Positions 7,223 to 15,666 of a DNA stretch of 64,000 bases are shown piece after piece. How positions within the stretch are numbered: the first letter of the stretch is position 1; the number at the start of each line of letters is the position of its first letter. The stretch comes from CBFHND01 sp965657085 (lineage in GTDB: Bacteria; Pseudomonadota; Alphaproteobacteria; Rhodobacterales; Rhodobacteraceae), in the NCBI GenBank assembly GCA_965657085.1, contig CBFHND010000002.1, positions 200,811-264,810 of the forward strand, in the 5' to 3' direction. The notes under the pieces are model-generated. The model saw nothing but the letters and a program-made list of their open reading frames with translations, was not told the DNA's origin and ran no database searches. The position numbers and the translations under genes were made by a program.

Positions 7223-9060
7223 TGTTTAGATTCTTTGAAAACCTCATCAATCCATACGTGCCCTACAAAGAGACCAACAGACCGCCACAAGGGCTGTGGC
7301 CGTTTCTTTGGGACTACGCCAAACCGTTCAAGAAAGTGTTCGTGGTTGCGGCACTTTTGTCGGTCGTTGTTGCCGCAATTGAAATTGGTCTGATCTATTA
7401 CATGGGCCGGGTCGTTGACCTGCTGAGCGGTGACCCGCAGCAGGTCTGGCAAGACAATAAGGTCGAACTGATTGCCCTCGCCATCTTCGTGCTCACCCTG
7501 CGCCCGGCCATTCAGATGTTGGACGTTTTGTTGCTGAACAACACGATCCTGCCCAACTTTGGCACCTTGATCCGGTGGCGGGCGCACAAGCATGTGTTGC
7601 GCCAATCCGTGGGCTGGTTCGAGGATGATTTTGCGGGGCGCATCGCCAACAGGATCATGCAGACGCCTCCTGCGGCGGGCGAGGTGATCTTTCAGGTGTT
7701 CGACGCGATTTCGTTTTCCATTGCCTACCTCATCGGGGCCGCGATCCTGTTGTCGACGTCCGATCCCCGGCTGCTGTGGCCGCTTTTGGGATGGTTCGTG
7801 CTGTATGGCTGTCTGACCACATGGACGGTCAAACGTGTCGGCCCAGCCTCCAAGGCCGCATCAGATGCACGCAGCACGGTCACAGGCCGGGTGGTAGATG
7901 CCTATACCAACATCCATTCGGTCAAGATGTTCGCCCATCACGACCTTGAATTGAACTATGCCAAGGACGCCATCGAACACACCCGCCGCACATTCCAGGT
8001 TGAGATGCGCATTTATACGATCATGGATGTCAGCCTTGTCACTCTGAACGGTTTGCTGATCGTCAGTGTGGTGGGCTGGTCGATTTACCTTTGGATGCAA
8101 GGCAGCGCCAGCGTCGGTGTGGTTGCAGCGGCCACTGCCCTGACGCTGCGCCTGAACGCTATGACAGGCTGGATCATGTGGGCGCTGACCACGTTTTTCC
8201 GGCAATTGGGCGTTGTGGCCGAGGGTATGGAAACCATCGCACAACCCATCCGCTTGACAGATGCGCCAGAGGCCAAGCCGCTTGATCTGACGAAAGGATT
8301 GATCGAAATGCGCGGGTTGACGCATCACTATGGTCGCACATCTGGTGGATTGGACGCCATCGACCTGACCATTCGCCCTGGCGAAAAGATCGGCCTTGTC
8401 GGACGGTCGGGTGCGGGCAAGTCGACCTTGGTGAAACTGCTCTTGCGGTTCTACGATCCCGAGGCCGGCACGATCCTGATCGATGGTCAGGACATCATGG
8501 GCGTCACACAAGACAGCCTGCGGCTGAGCGTTGGCATGGTGCAGCAGGATTCGTCGCTGTTGCACCGTTCGGTGCGGGACAACATCCTTTACGGGCGCCC
8601 TGATGCCACCGAAGACCAGATGCGCGCAGCCGCCAAGAAGGCGCAGGCCGACACGTTCATCGAGGGTTTGGTGGATCCCAAGGGCAACACCGGCTACGAC
8701 GCGCAGGTAGGTGAGCGTGGTGTCAAACTGTCTGGCGGGCAACGGCAGCGGGTGACACTTGCGCGCGTGATCCTCAAGAACGCGCCGATCCTGTTGCTGG
8801 ACGAGGCGACAAGCGCGCTCGACAGTGAAGTCGAAGAGGCGATTCAATCCACGCTGTACCAGATGATGGAGGGTAAAACCGTGATCGCCATCGCCCACCG
8901 TTTGTCCACCATCGCCCAGATGGACCGGATTCTGGTGCTGGATCAGGGGCGGATCGTCGAGGATGGGTCCCACGACGCGCTTTTGGCGCAGGGCGGCCTA
9001 TATTCTGAATTCTGGAACCGGCAATCGGGCGGTTTCCTCAAAACCGAGGCCGCAGAATGA
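7222..9060 (+). CDS. ABC exporter half-transporter, fused permease-ATPase (first of pair)
   Basis: Type IV (B-family) ABC exporter of 612 residues. An N-terminal six-helix membrane domain (about 30-340) is followed by a complete ATPase: Walker A GRSGAGKST (about 394-402), signature LSGGQRQR (near 503), Walker B with catalytic Glu (LLLDEATSALD), and the H-loop IAHRLST. Only a weak GAGA lies before the ATG, which overlaps a mini-ORF stop. The next gene is a paralogue overlapping by 4 bases, so a heterodimer is likely. All ATPase motifs are intact, unlike exporters with one dead site. The substrate is unknown; related pairs export drugs, lipids or peptides. The attenuator upstream suggests inducible expression. 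Confidence 0.85.
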   Translation: MFRFFENLINPYVPYKETNRPPQGLWPFLWDYAKPFKKVFVVAALLSVVVAAIEIGLIYYMGRVVDLLSGDPQQVWQDNKVELIALAIFVLTLRPAIQMLDVLLLNNTILPNFGTLIRWRAHKHVLRQSVGWFEDDFAGRIANRIMQTPPAAGEVIFQVFDAISFSIAYLIGAAILLSTSDPRLLWPLLGWFVLYGCLTTWTVKRVGPASKAASDARSTVTGRVVDAYTNIHSVKMFAHHDLELNYAKDAIEHTRRTFQVEMRIYTIMDVSLVTLNGLLIVSVVGWSIYLWMQGSASVGVVAAATALTLRLNAMTGWIMWALTTFFRQLGVVAEGMETIAQPIRLTDAPEAKPLDLTKGLIEMRGLTHHYGRTSGGLDAIDLTIRPGEKIGLVGRSGAGKSTLVKLLLRFYDPEAGTILIDGQDIMGVTQDSLRLSVGMVQQDSSLLHRSVRDNILYGRPDATEDQMRAAAKKAQADTFIEGLVDPKGNTGYDAQVGERGVKLSGGQRQRVTLARVILKNAPILLLDEATSALDSEVEEAIQSTLYQMMEGKTVIAIAHRLSTIAQMDRILVLDQGRIVEDGSHDALLAQGGLYSEFWNRQSGGFLKTEAAE

Positions 9061-10889
9061 AGATCGAAGGATGGATCGAAGCGTTCCGCCCTGCCGAAGG
9101 GCCGCCGCCCCAGACGTTGGGCGCGTTCATGCGCTGGGCGCTTTCGGGTGCCTGGCCTGCGCTCTTTCTGGCGGCAGGGTTGTCGGCCGCTGCCGGTGCC
9201 TTGGAGGCCGGCACCGCACTGATCTTGGGGCGGGTGATAGATGCCAGCGTGAGCTTGGGCCCCGATGGGTTTTTCGGGGTTGAAAACTTCGGCCTTGTCA
9301 TTGGCGCGATCCTTTTCTTTCTGGTGGCGCGTCCGCTGCTGTTCGGGCTGTCCGCATCCGCCAACGCGATCATGGTGCAACCCAACGTGAACCCGCTGGT
9401 CCTGTCACGGCTGCATCGGTGGACGCTGGGCCAGTCCGTCGGATTCTTTGATGACGATTTTGCCGGACGCATTGCGCAAAAACAGATGCAGACAGCCCGC
9501 GCCGTGACTGATGTGATGTCCGAACTGATCAATGTGGTGGCCTTTGCATTGGCGTCGTTGATCGGGTCCGTTGTTCTGTTGCTCGCCATCGATTGGCGAG
9601 TAGCACTTGGTTTTGGTGTTTGGTTGATTGGGTACTTTGCGCTCATCAACTGGTTCCTGCCGCGCGTTCGCACCCGGTCTGCCGCACGGGCGGGTGCGCG
9701 CGCAATGGTGTCGGGGCAGGTGGTTGATACGATCACGAACATCAAGACCGTCAAACTGTTCGCTCATGCTGATCACGAAGACCGCGCGGCGCTGGGCGCG
9801 ATGCAGTCGTTTCGTGGAACGGCGCTGAAATTCGGATATCTCGCCGCGGGTTTCCGCTTTGCGTTGATGTCGATCGCGGGGATTCTGCCGGTGCTGTTGC
9901 TGGGCGGTACGTTGATCCTGTGGAACCAGGGGCAGGCGTCGGAAGGCGATATCGTTGCAGCAGGGGCGGTTGCCATCCGCATCGCGCAGATGACCGGCTG
10001 GGTCAGTTTTACGTTGATGGCCATTTATTCCAACATCGGCGAGATCGAGGATGGCATTCGCACTTTGACCCCGCGCAATCGTCTGGAGGATGAAACCGCC
10101 GCTACCGATCTGGTCGTGGCCAAGGGTGAGGTCCGGTTCGATCATGTCGACTTTGCCTATGGGCGTGCGGCAGGCGGCATTTCCGACATCAACCTGACCA
10201 TCGCGGCAGGGGAAAAGATCGGTATTGTGGGCGCGTCCGGTGCCGGGAAATCGACCTTGGTTTCGCTGCTCTTGCGTCTCTACGAACCCGAAGGTGGCAC
10301 GATCAGAATAGATGGGTCAGATGTGCGCGACGTGACCCAGGAAAGCCTGCGGCGCAACATCGGGATGGTCACGCAGGAAACGGCCATGTTCAATCGATCG
10401 GCGCGGGACAACATTCTTTACGGTCAACCGGATGCGTCCGAGGCTGATGTCATTGCCGCTGCGCAAGAGGCCGAAGCGCATGATTTCATTCTTGACCTTG
10501 AGGATCACAAGGGCCGTCGCGGGTATGACGCTCATTTGGGCGAACGCGGGGTCAAACTGTCTGGTGGACAGCGTCAGCGCATCGCACTTGCGCGCGCGGT
10601 CCTGAAAGGCGCGCCCATTCTTGTTCTGGACGAGGCGACAAGCGCGCTCGACAGCGAGGTCGAAGCCGCAATTCAAGCGGCTCTGGCCCGCGCCATTCGG
10701 GGCAAGACCGTTCTGGCAATTGCACACCGGCTGTCGACGCTGACGGAAATGGACCGGATCATAGTGATGGACGCCGGAAAGATCGTCGAAGACGGCACCC
10801 ATGATGAGTTGCTGCGCGTGGGCGGGCTCTATTCCCAGTACTGGGACCGACAGTCTGGCGGCTTTCTTCGGACCAAAGCGGCGGAATAA
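9057..10889 (+). CDS. ABC exporter half-transporter, fused permease-ATPase (second of pair)
   Basis: Paralogue of the preceding gene, 610 residues with the same order: a membrane domain with about six helices, then an ATPase with Walker A ASGAGKST, signature LSGGQRQRIALARA, Walker B LVLDEATSALD and H-loop IAHRLST. Its ATG overlaps the previous TGA (ATGA), indicating coupled translation and near-equal amounts, as expected for a heterodimer. Both partners retain the catalytic glutamate. The substrate is unknown. Confidence 0.85.
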   Translation: MKIEGWIEAFRPAEGPPPQTLGAFMRWALSGAWPALFLAAGLSAAAGALEAGTALILGRVIDASVSLGPDGFFGVENFGLVIGAILFFLVARPLLFGLSASANAIMVQPNVNPLVLSRLHRWTLGQSVGFFDDDFAGRIAQKQMQTARAVTDVMSELINVVAFALASLIGSVVLLLAIDWRVALGFGVWLIGYFALINWFLPRVRTRSAARAGARAMVSGQVVDTITNIKTVKLFAHADHEDRAALGAMQSFRGTALKFGYLAAGFRFALMSIAGILPVLLLGGTLILWNQGQASEGDIVAAGAVAIRIAQMTGWVSFTLMAIYSNIGEIEDGIRTLTPRNRLEDETAATDLVVAKGEVRFDHVDFAYGRAAGGISDINLTIAAGEKIGIVGASGAGKSTLVSLLLRLYEPEGGTIRIDGSDVRDVTQESLRRNIGMVTQETAMFNRSARDNILYGQPDASEADVIAAAQEAEAHDFILDLEDHKGRRGYDAHLGERGVKLSGGQRQRIALARAVLKGAPILVLDEATSALDSEVEAAIQAALARAIRGKTVLAIAHRLSTLTEMDRIIVMDAGKIVEDGTHDELLRVGGLYSQYWDRQSGGFLRTKAAE

Positions 10890-10927
10890 GGCTTTAGTCG
10901 CGCGATGGACGCGGATACATCCGTCCC

Positions 10928-12145
10928 ATGACACAGCACACGATCAAAAGACTTGGGTTGCACGGTGATGGCGTGGCCGACGGCCCCGTTTACGCCGCCA
11001 GAACCCTGCCGGGCGAAGTTGTTACTGGGGCTTTGGACGGCACCGCATTGACGGACATACGCATTGAAACGCCGTCCGACGCGCGTATCGCCGCGCCTTG
11101 CCGACACTACAAATCCTGCGGGGGATGCCAGCTGCAGCACGCATCAGACGCATTCGTGGAAGAGTGGAAAGCGCAAGTTGTTGTTCAGGCATTGGCGGCG
11201 CAGGGTTTGCAGAGCACGGTCAGAGCCACGTTGACGTCGCCTCCTGCATCCCGCCGCCGCGCCACCTTTTCTGCGCGCCGAACCAAAAAGGGCGCGACCG
11301 CAGGTTTTCACGGGCGTGCATCGGACGTGATCACCGAAGTGCCCGAATGCCGGGTCATCGATCCGGGGTTGTTGCCTGCTCTTGATGCCGCCAAGGCGCT
11401 TGCGGTCATTGGATCAAGCCGAAAGGCCGAATTGGCCGTGACCGCAACCTTGACCGAAGAGGGCCTTGATCTGGCCGTGACAGGGGGCAAACCTTTGGAC
11501 GGTCCCTTGCGGGTGGAGCTTGCCCAGGCCTGCGGTGACCTCAACCTGTGTCGCCTGACGTGGGAGGGCGAAGTGATCGCCGCGCGCGGCCTCGCCATCC
11601 AACGGTTTGACGGTATGGCCGTGGTCCCACCGCCCGGCGCGTTCCTGCAGGCAACCGCGCATGGAGAGGAAACCCTTCAAGGGCTTGTTGTGTCCTTGTG
11701 TCAGGATGCCCGTCGCGTTGCCGACCTGTTTTGTGGATGCGGAACTTTTGCCTTGCCGCTGGCCCGCCACGTGGAAGTGCATGCGGTTGAGGCAGACACG
11801 GACATGATTGCCACGCTGGATCGTGCGCACCGGGATGCTACCGGGCTAAAACCTGTCACCGCCGAGGCACGCGATTTGTTCCGCCGACCCCTTTTGCCGG
11901 ATGAGCTGTCGGCGTTTGATGTCGTGGTGCTGGACCCGCCGCGTGCAGGCGCCGCCGATCAGGTCGAGGAAATCGCGAACAGCACCGTGCAGCGCGTGGT
12001 GTACGTTTCATGCAGCCCTGCAACCTTCGCCCGCGATGCCGCGCGGCTTGTTGCGGCCGGATTTGCCCTCGAATGGGTCCAGCCGGTTGATCAGTTTCGG
12101 TGGTCTTCGCATGTGGAGCTGGTTGCATCTCTGCAACGCCCCTGA
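10928..12145 (+). CDS. RNA (uracil-5-)-methyltransferase, RumA/RlmD-like, 4Fe-4S type
   Basis: SAM-dependent methyltransferase of 405 residues expected to form 5-methyluridine in 23S rRNA (RlmC/RlmD type) or tRNA. A CRHYKSCGGC cluster motif gives Cys58, Cys64 and Cys67, with a fourth Cys near 141 in VPECRV. SAM-binding segments (DLFCGCGTFALPLA, DPPRAGA) and the catalytic VYVSCSP (Cys near 362) follow. The precise target nucleotide cannot be assigned. It starts 38 bases after the ABC pair and may share their transcript. Its N-terminal TRAM domain is very short. Confidence 0.85.
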   Translation: MTQHTIKRLGLHGDGVADGPVYAARTLPGEVVTGALDGTALTDIRIETPSDARIAAPCRHYKSCGGCQLQHASDAFVEEWKAQVVVQALAAQGLQSTVRATLTSPPASRRRATFSARRTKKGATAGFHGRASDVITEVPECRVIDPGLLPALDAAKALAVIGSSRKAELAVTATLTEEGLDLAVTGGKPLDGPLRVELAQACGDLNLCRLTWEGEVIAARGLAIQRFDGMAVVPPPGAFLQATAHGEETLQGLVVSLCQDARRVADLFCGCGTFALPLARHVEVHAVEADTDMIATLDRAHRDATGLKPVTAEARDLFRRPLLPDELSAFDVVVLDPPRAGAADQVEEIANSTVQRVVYVSCSPATFARDAARLVAAGFALEWVQPVDQFRWSSHVELVASLQRP

Positions 12146-12154
12146 TGCGATGTT

Positions 12155-12181
12155 TTGACAGTTTGGTGCGTGCTGTATTTT
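12155..12181 (+). promoter_or_regulatory. Candidate sigma-70 promoter (TTGACA / TATTTT)
   Basis: A perfect TTGACA (12155-12160) is followed after 15 bp by TATTTT (12176-12181), in a locally AT-rich stretch upstream of the lipoprotein L,D-transpeptidase. The spacing is short of the usual 17, so the exact -10 may be one or two bases further on. Confidence 0.45.
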
Positions 12182-12245
12182 AGTATAGGGTAATGATCCC
12201 ATTTAATGGTATTAAATGGTCAATAAGTGCTACGGGTATTTGAGG

Positions 12246-12743
12246 ATGAAGCGCAGAAATTTGGTTCTTGGCGGTCTCGCGACCTCAGTTTTGGGCGCGT
12301 GTTCGAGCAGCAAGTTCAGACGGTACAATGGCCCACAGGTGACCTATGTGGTGGTCAACAAGGCCCCCCGGCAAATGTTCCTGTTCCACAAGCAGCGGGT
12401 GCTGAAATCCTATGACATTGACCTTGGATTTGCCCCTATCGGGGACAAGTTCTTTGAGGGTGATGGCAGGACGCCGGAAGGCCGGTACATCATCGACCGG
12501 CGTAACCCGAACAGCCAGTTCCACCTGTCACTTGGTATTTCATACCCCAACGCACAGGACATTGCCGAAGCACGGGCGCTTGGCAAAAGTCCTGGTGGCG
12601 ACATCTTTATCCATGGCAAATCGAACCCTCTCAAGAAAGGGTCGAATGACTGGACGTGGGGGTGCATCGCCGTGACGAACCGCGAGATCGAAGACGTCTA
12701 TGCGATGATCCAGAACGGCACGCCGATCCAGATCAACGCCTGA
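12246..12743 (+). CDS. L,D-transpeptidase family lipoprotein (YkuD fold)
   Basis: Predicted periplasmic peptidoglycan cross-linking or protein-anchoring enzyme. The 165-residue product has a lipoprotein signal with lipobox LGAC (Cys19) and the YkuD catalytic block: an HG at IHGKSN and the cysteine in WTWGCIAV (Cys near 140). The usual SHGC is replaced by TWGC, as in YafK-like members. The ATG at 12246 gives a normal signal peptide; upstream in-frame ATG/TTG codons add no recognisable sequence. It faces the CAP lipoprotein gene with a 5-base gap. Confidence 0.8.
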   Translation: MKRRNLVLGGLATSVLGACSSSKFRRYNGPQVTYVVVNKAPRQMFLFHKQRVLKSYDIDLGFAPIGDKFFEGDGRTPEGRYIIDRRNPNSQFHLSLGISYPNAQDIAEARALGKSPGGDIFIHGKSNPLKKGSNDWTWGCIAVTNREIEDVYAMIQNGTPIQINA

Positions 12744-12748
12744 GGGTG

Positions 12749-13390
12749 TCAGTCTTCGGTAGCAGAACTTACGACAACAGCCTCTGCATCATCCTCGGAT
12801 GTTGTCGGGTCTTCGACTGGCTGGGGTACCCGACGCGATGCCGCAGGGTTGGATTCAGGAACAAGCGCCTCGCCGGATGGATCACCCATGACCATTGTCC
12901 ACCAGATCTTGCCGTTGCTTTCCTGAAACCACGCAAAGCCCATGTCGCGTGCATTGCCGGACATGATGGTGCGGCGGGTGTCAGGCTGTTCCATCCAAGC
13001 GGCGAGGGTTTCCAGTTCAGTTTCATAGGTTTCAGAGATGTTTTCGCCCACAAGGCGACCTGGATAACCCACGCGCTGAAGGCGGTCGATGGGTGAAGAT
13101 CCGTCCGATCCAAAGTGCCATGGGCGGTTCTGAACCGACATGTCCCGAGCATGGGTGGCTGCAGCAGCGTTGAGTTGCGGGTTCAGTTCGACCGGACCAA
13201 CGCCAGACGAGCTGCGCAATGCATTGACTGAATCAAGCATCCGGAACTGAAGCTTGGCGGTGTCGGCTTCTCGAATTTTATAGAACTTTGGCAGTGGCTT
13301 GCCGTCGGTCCCAACTGTCGGTTCTGTCGGAACGGCACATGCGGCCAGCGCGACAGCGCCTGCCAGCAGCAATGAAATGATACGGATCAT
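12749..13390 (-). CDS. CAP/SCP-domain lipoprotein
   Basis: Secreted or outer-envelope protein of 213 residues with a lipobox LAAC (Cys18), then a CAP (cysteine-rich secretory / PR-1-like) domain over about 45-175: the helix ALRSSSGVGPVELNPQLN, a His-containing THARDM, the GENI loop and a final strand IWWTMVMGD. The acidic tail looks disordered. Bacterial CAP proteins have mostly unknown functions. GGAG six bases ahead supports the start at 13390. It is flanked by two L,D-transpeptidases, suggesting an envelope role. Confidence 0.8.
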   Translation of the reverse strand: MIRIISLLLAGAVALAACAVPTEPTVGTDGKPLPKFYKIREADTAKLQFRMLDSVNALRSSSGVGPVELNPQLNAAAATHARDMSVQNRPWHFGSDGSSPIDRLQRVGYPGRLVGENISETYETELETLAAWMEQPDTRRTIMSGNARDMGFAWFQESNGKIWWTMVMGDPSGEALVPESNPAASRRVPQPVEDPTTSEDDAEAVVVSSATED

Positions 13391-13421
13391 GGTAGGCTCC
13401 ACTCGAACTGTGTTGGTCCGT

Positions 13422-13450
13422 GGGATACAATGCGTTGCGTGGCATTTCAA
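13422..13450 (-). promoter_or_regulatory. Candidate promoter of the CAP lipoprotein gene
   Basis: Read on the minus strand, TTGAAA (13450-13445) and TATCCC (13427-13422) are separated by exactly 17 bp, 31 bases upstream of the lipoprotein ATG. Confidence 0.45.
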
Positions 13451-13491
13451 ACGCACATCGGCGTAAGCCTGCCAGATGACAGTTGTTTGAA

Positions 13492-13520
13492 TTGCGACTG
13501 CGTCTTTCGCGCCATATTAT
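13492..13520 (+). promoter_or_regulatory. Candidate promoter of the Tat L,D-transpeptidase gene
   Basis: TTGCGA (13492-13497) and TATTAT (13515-13520) with exactly 17 bp between them, 41 bases upstream of the ATG. It diverges from the CAP gene promoter. Confidence 0.5.
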
Positions 13521-13561
13521 GCCGACAATTGGCAGGAAAAGTTGCTGAAGGAGAGACACAC

Positions 13562-14155
13562 ATGTCCGATGAGCAAAAAAAATCGACAAGCCGCCGCGCC
13601 TTTTTGGCCGGGTCAGCCGCGCTTTTGGGCACGCCAGCCTTGGCGCAATCCATCCCTGCGGGGCAGGCCGAACGTGATCAAAATCTTGCGGTGCGTCGCA
13701 ATATATCCAGCTTTCGAACGCTGGACTGGCGCCCCTATTTCGACAACCTGAACAATGGCGCGATCCTTGTGGATATCGACAGCCGCGCGGTCCACTACTG
13801 GAGCGGTGATCAATCGACTTACAAGCTGTACCCATCCAGTGTGCCGCTGACCGACGACCTGACGCGTCGTGGTCGCACGAAGGTGATCCAGAAGGTTGAA
13901 GGCCCCAGCTGGCGTCCGACGCCATCGATGTTGGAACGCAATCCCGAATGGCCCAAGTTCATTGGTCCCGGCCCCGATAACCCACTGGGAACGCACGCTT
14001 TGTACCTCAGCTGGACATATTATCGTATTCACGGGACACACGACACGCGCAAAATCGGTCGCCGTTCGTCAAATGGCTGTATTGGCCTGTACAACGAACA
14101 CATCTCTGAATTGTTCGCTATGGCCAAAGTGGGCACACAAGTGTTGCTAATTTGA
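13562..14155 (+). CDS. L,D-transpeptidase with Tat signal (ErfK/YbiS/YkuD family)
   Basis: Periplasmic L,D-transpeptidase of 197 residues predicted to form 3-3 peptidoglycan cross-links or attach outer-membrane lipoprotein. A Tat-type signal (SRRAFLAG, Arg11-Arg12, with cleavage after ALA near 28) directs export. The catalytic motif runs from IHGTHD to SSNGCIGL, with the nucleophilic Cys near 172. AGGAGA upstream fixes the start at 13562. A perfect 9-bp inverted repeat (14161-14190) follows the stop. Confidence 0.88.
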   Translation: MSDEQKKSTSRRAFLAGSAALLGTPALAQSIPAGQAERDQNLAVRRNISSFRTLDWRPYFDNLNNGAILVDIDSRAVHYWSGDQSTYKLYPSSVPLTDDLTRRGRTKVIQKVEGPSWRPTPSMLERNPEWPKFIGPGPDNPLGTHALYLSWTYYRIHGTHDTRKIGRRSSNGCIGLYNEHISELFAMAKVGTQVLLI

Positions 14156-14160
14156 CGACA

Positions 14161-14190
14161 TTCGGGCGTTTCGGCGGGTAGACGCCCGAA
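14161..14190. repeat. Perfect 9-bp inverted repeat after the L,D-transpeptidase gene
   Basis: TTCGGGCGT (14161-14169) and ACGCCCGAA (14182-14190) enclose a 12-base loop, six bases after the stop codon. There is no T-run, so it may stabilise the mRNA 3' end or terminate with Rho rather than act as a classical terminator. Confidence 0.5.
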
Positions 14191-14293
14191 ACTAGGTTTG
14201 CAATCGGGATAGTTTGCTGTTTACACAGTTTTACGAGGTATGTCTTGGGTGCGCGTCCGCACAATTGCTGGCGCGCTTTTTCTGGAGGTTAAC

Positions 14294-14473
14294 ATGAAAA
14301 AACTCGTTCTCGCCGCTGCTCTGACTGCTGCTGCATCGACCGCTTTCGCAGGCGCGCCTGCTGACCCGATCATCGAAGCACCTGTTGTTGTTGAAGAAGC
14401 AACAAGCTCGTCTTCGGGCATCCTGCTGCCGCTGGTTCTGCTGGCGCTGGTTGCGGCTGCTGTCGCTGACTAA
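14294..14473 (+). CDS. Small exported/membrane peptide, 59 residues, unknown function
   Basis: Sequence starts MKKLVLAAALTAAASTAFAG, a clear signal peptide. A short acidic stretch (PIIEAPVVVEE), a serine patch and a C-terminal hydrophobic helix (ILLPLVLLALVAAAVA) follow, so the mature product would be a tiny single-span inner-membrane protein of about 40 residues. TGGAGG precedes the ATG and a strong terminator follows, so it is a self-contained gene. I recognise this type from other Rhodobacterales but know no function. Confidence 0.75.
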   Translation: MKKLVLAAALTAAASTAFAGAPADPIIEAPVVVEEATSSSSGILLPLVLLALVAAAVAD

Positions 14474-14497
14474 TCGTCGCACGGTATTCGAAAAGAA

Positions 14498-14525
14498 AAG
14501 GCGGTGCTTCGGCGCCGCCTTTTTT
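14498..14525 (+). terminator. Strong intrinsic terminator with TTCG tetraloop
   Basis: GGCGGTGC pairs with GCGCCGCC around TTCG (one G-U pair), flanked by AA and a run of six T. The complementary strand has CCTTTTCTTTT, so it probably terminates hemH transcription as well. Confidence 0.9.
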
Positions 14526-14552
14526 CGTTCTCCGGTAGTCTTGGGCTGAATA

Positions 14553-15614
14553 TTAATCCAGCCAACCGGCTAGGTTCTCCTCGATCACATTTGACAGCGC
14601 TTCAATGTGCGCATCGTCATCATTCAGGCAGGGAATATAGGTGAACGTCTCGCCGCCTGCCTCTTCAAAGCTTTCCTTGATCTCTTCGTTGATCTCTTCC
14701 AGCGTTTCAATGCAATCAGCAGAAAACGCAGGCGCGCAGATGGCGATGTTCTTCTTGCCTGCTTCGGCCAAACGGGCGACTTCTTCTACCGTGTAGGGCT
14801 GCAACCACTCTTCGGGCCCGAACTTTGACTGGAACGTCGTCGTGATTTTGGTGTCGTCCCAACCCAAACGCTCTTTCAGCAGGCGCGTGGTTTTCTGGCA
14901 TTGGCAGTGATAGGGATCGCCCTCCATCAAATAGCGGATGGGAACCCCGTGATAGGAACACACCAGAATGTCGGGTCGACTGTCGACATTTTCGTAGGCG
15001 CGTTCGATCGACTGCGCCAAGGCTTCGATATACATCGGATGGCCGAAGTAGGGCTGAACCGTGCGTGTCGTCGGTTGCCACTTTTCCTGCATCAGGGCGC
15101 GAAAGAATTCATCGTTTGCCGTGGCTGATGTCGCACCGGCGTAGTGTGGGTAAAGAGGGAAAAAGAGGATTTTCTGGCAGCCTGCGGCCGTCATTTCCTG
15201 CACTTTGGATTTGGTCGACGGGTTGCCGTAGCGCATGCAGAAATCAACCACCACGTTGTCGCCGTAACGCGCCTGCATGGCCGTCTTGATCTTTGCTGTT
15301 TGCGCCTTGGTGATCGTCATCAAGGGGCTTTCGCCCTCGTCTTCGTTCCAGATGGACTTGTACGCGGCACCCGATGAAAAAGGCCGTTTGGACAGAATGA
15401 TCAGCTGCAGCAGCGGTTGCCAGATCCATGGGCTGTAATCAATCACACGGCGGTCAGACAGGAATTCGTTCAGGTAACGGCGCATCGACCAATAGTCGTA
15501 GTTGTCCGGCGTCCCGAGATTGGCAAGCAAGATGCCCACCCGCTCCGCCGGGATCGCGGGATGGTCCTCTTTGGCGTGAACAGGGCGTTTGGCCGTCTTT
15601 GATGTGTCCAGCAT
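14553..15614 (-). CDS. hemH: Ferrochelatase (HemH)
   Basis: Inserts ferrous iron into protoporphyrin IX, the last step of protoheme synthesis, at the inner face of the cytoplasmic membrane. The 353-residue product shows family hallmarks: LLANLGTPD near the N-terminus, the SYHGVPIRY segment with the metal-site His, FQSKFGPEEWLQPYT, and the CAPAFSADCIETLEEI block with the acidic metal residue. GGAAAG supports the start. The upstream methyltransferase gene on the same strand ends 52 bases away and may be cotranscribed. Confidence 0.96.
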   Translation of the reverse strand: MLDTSKTAKRPVHAKEDHPAIPAERVGILLANLGTPDNYDYWSMRRYLNEFLSDRRVIDYSPWIWQPLLQLIILSKRPFSSGAAYKSIWNEDEGESPLMTITKAQTAKIKTAMQARYGDNVVVDFCMRYGNPSTKSKVQEMTAAGCQKILFFPLYPHYAGATSATANDEFFRALMQEKWQPTTRTVQPYFGHPMYIEALAQSIERAYENVDSRPDILVCSYHGVPIRYLMEGDPYHCQCQKTTRLLKERLGWDDTKITTTFQSKFGPEEWLQPYTVEEVARLAEAGKKNIAICAPAFSADCIETLEEINEEIKESFEEAGGETFTYIPCLNDDDAHIEALSNVIEENLAGWLD

Positions 15615-15666
15615 GGGTCTTTCCGCTTGCTACAATGCACGTCAGATAAACGGTTTTGCGCTTGCG

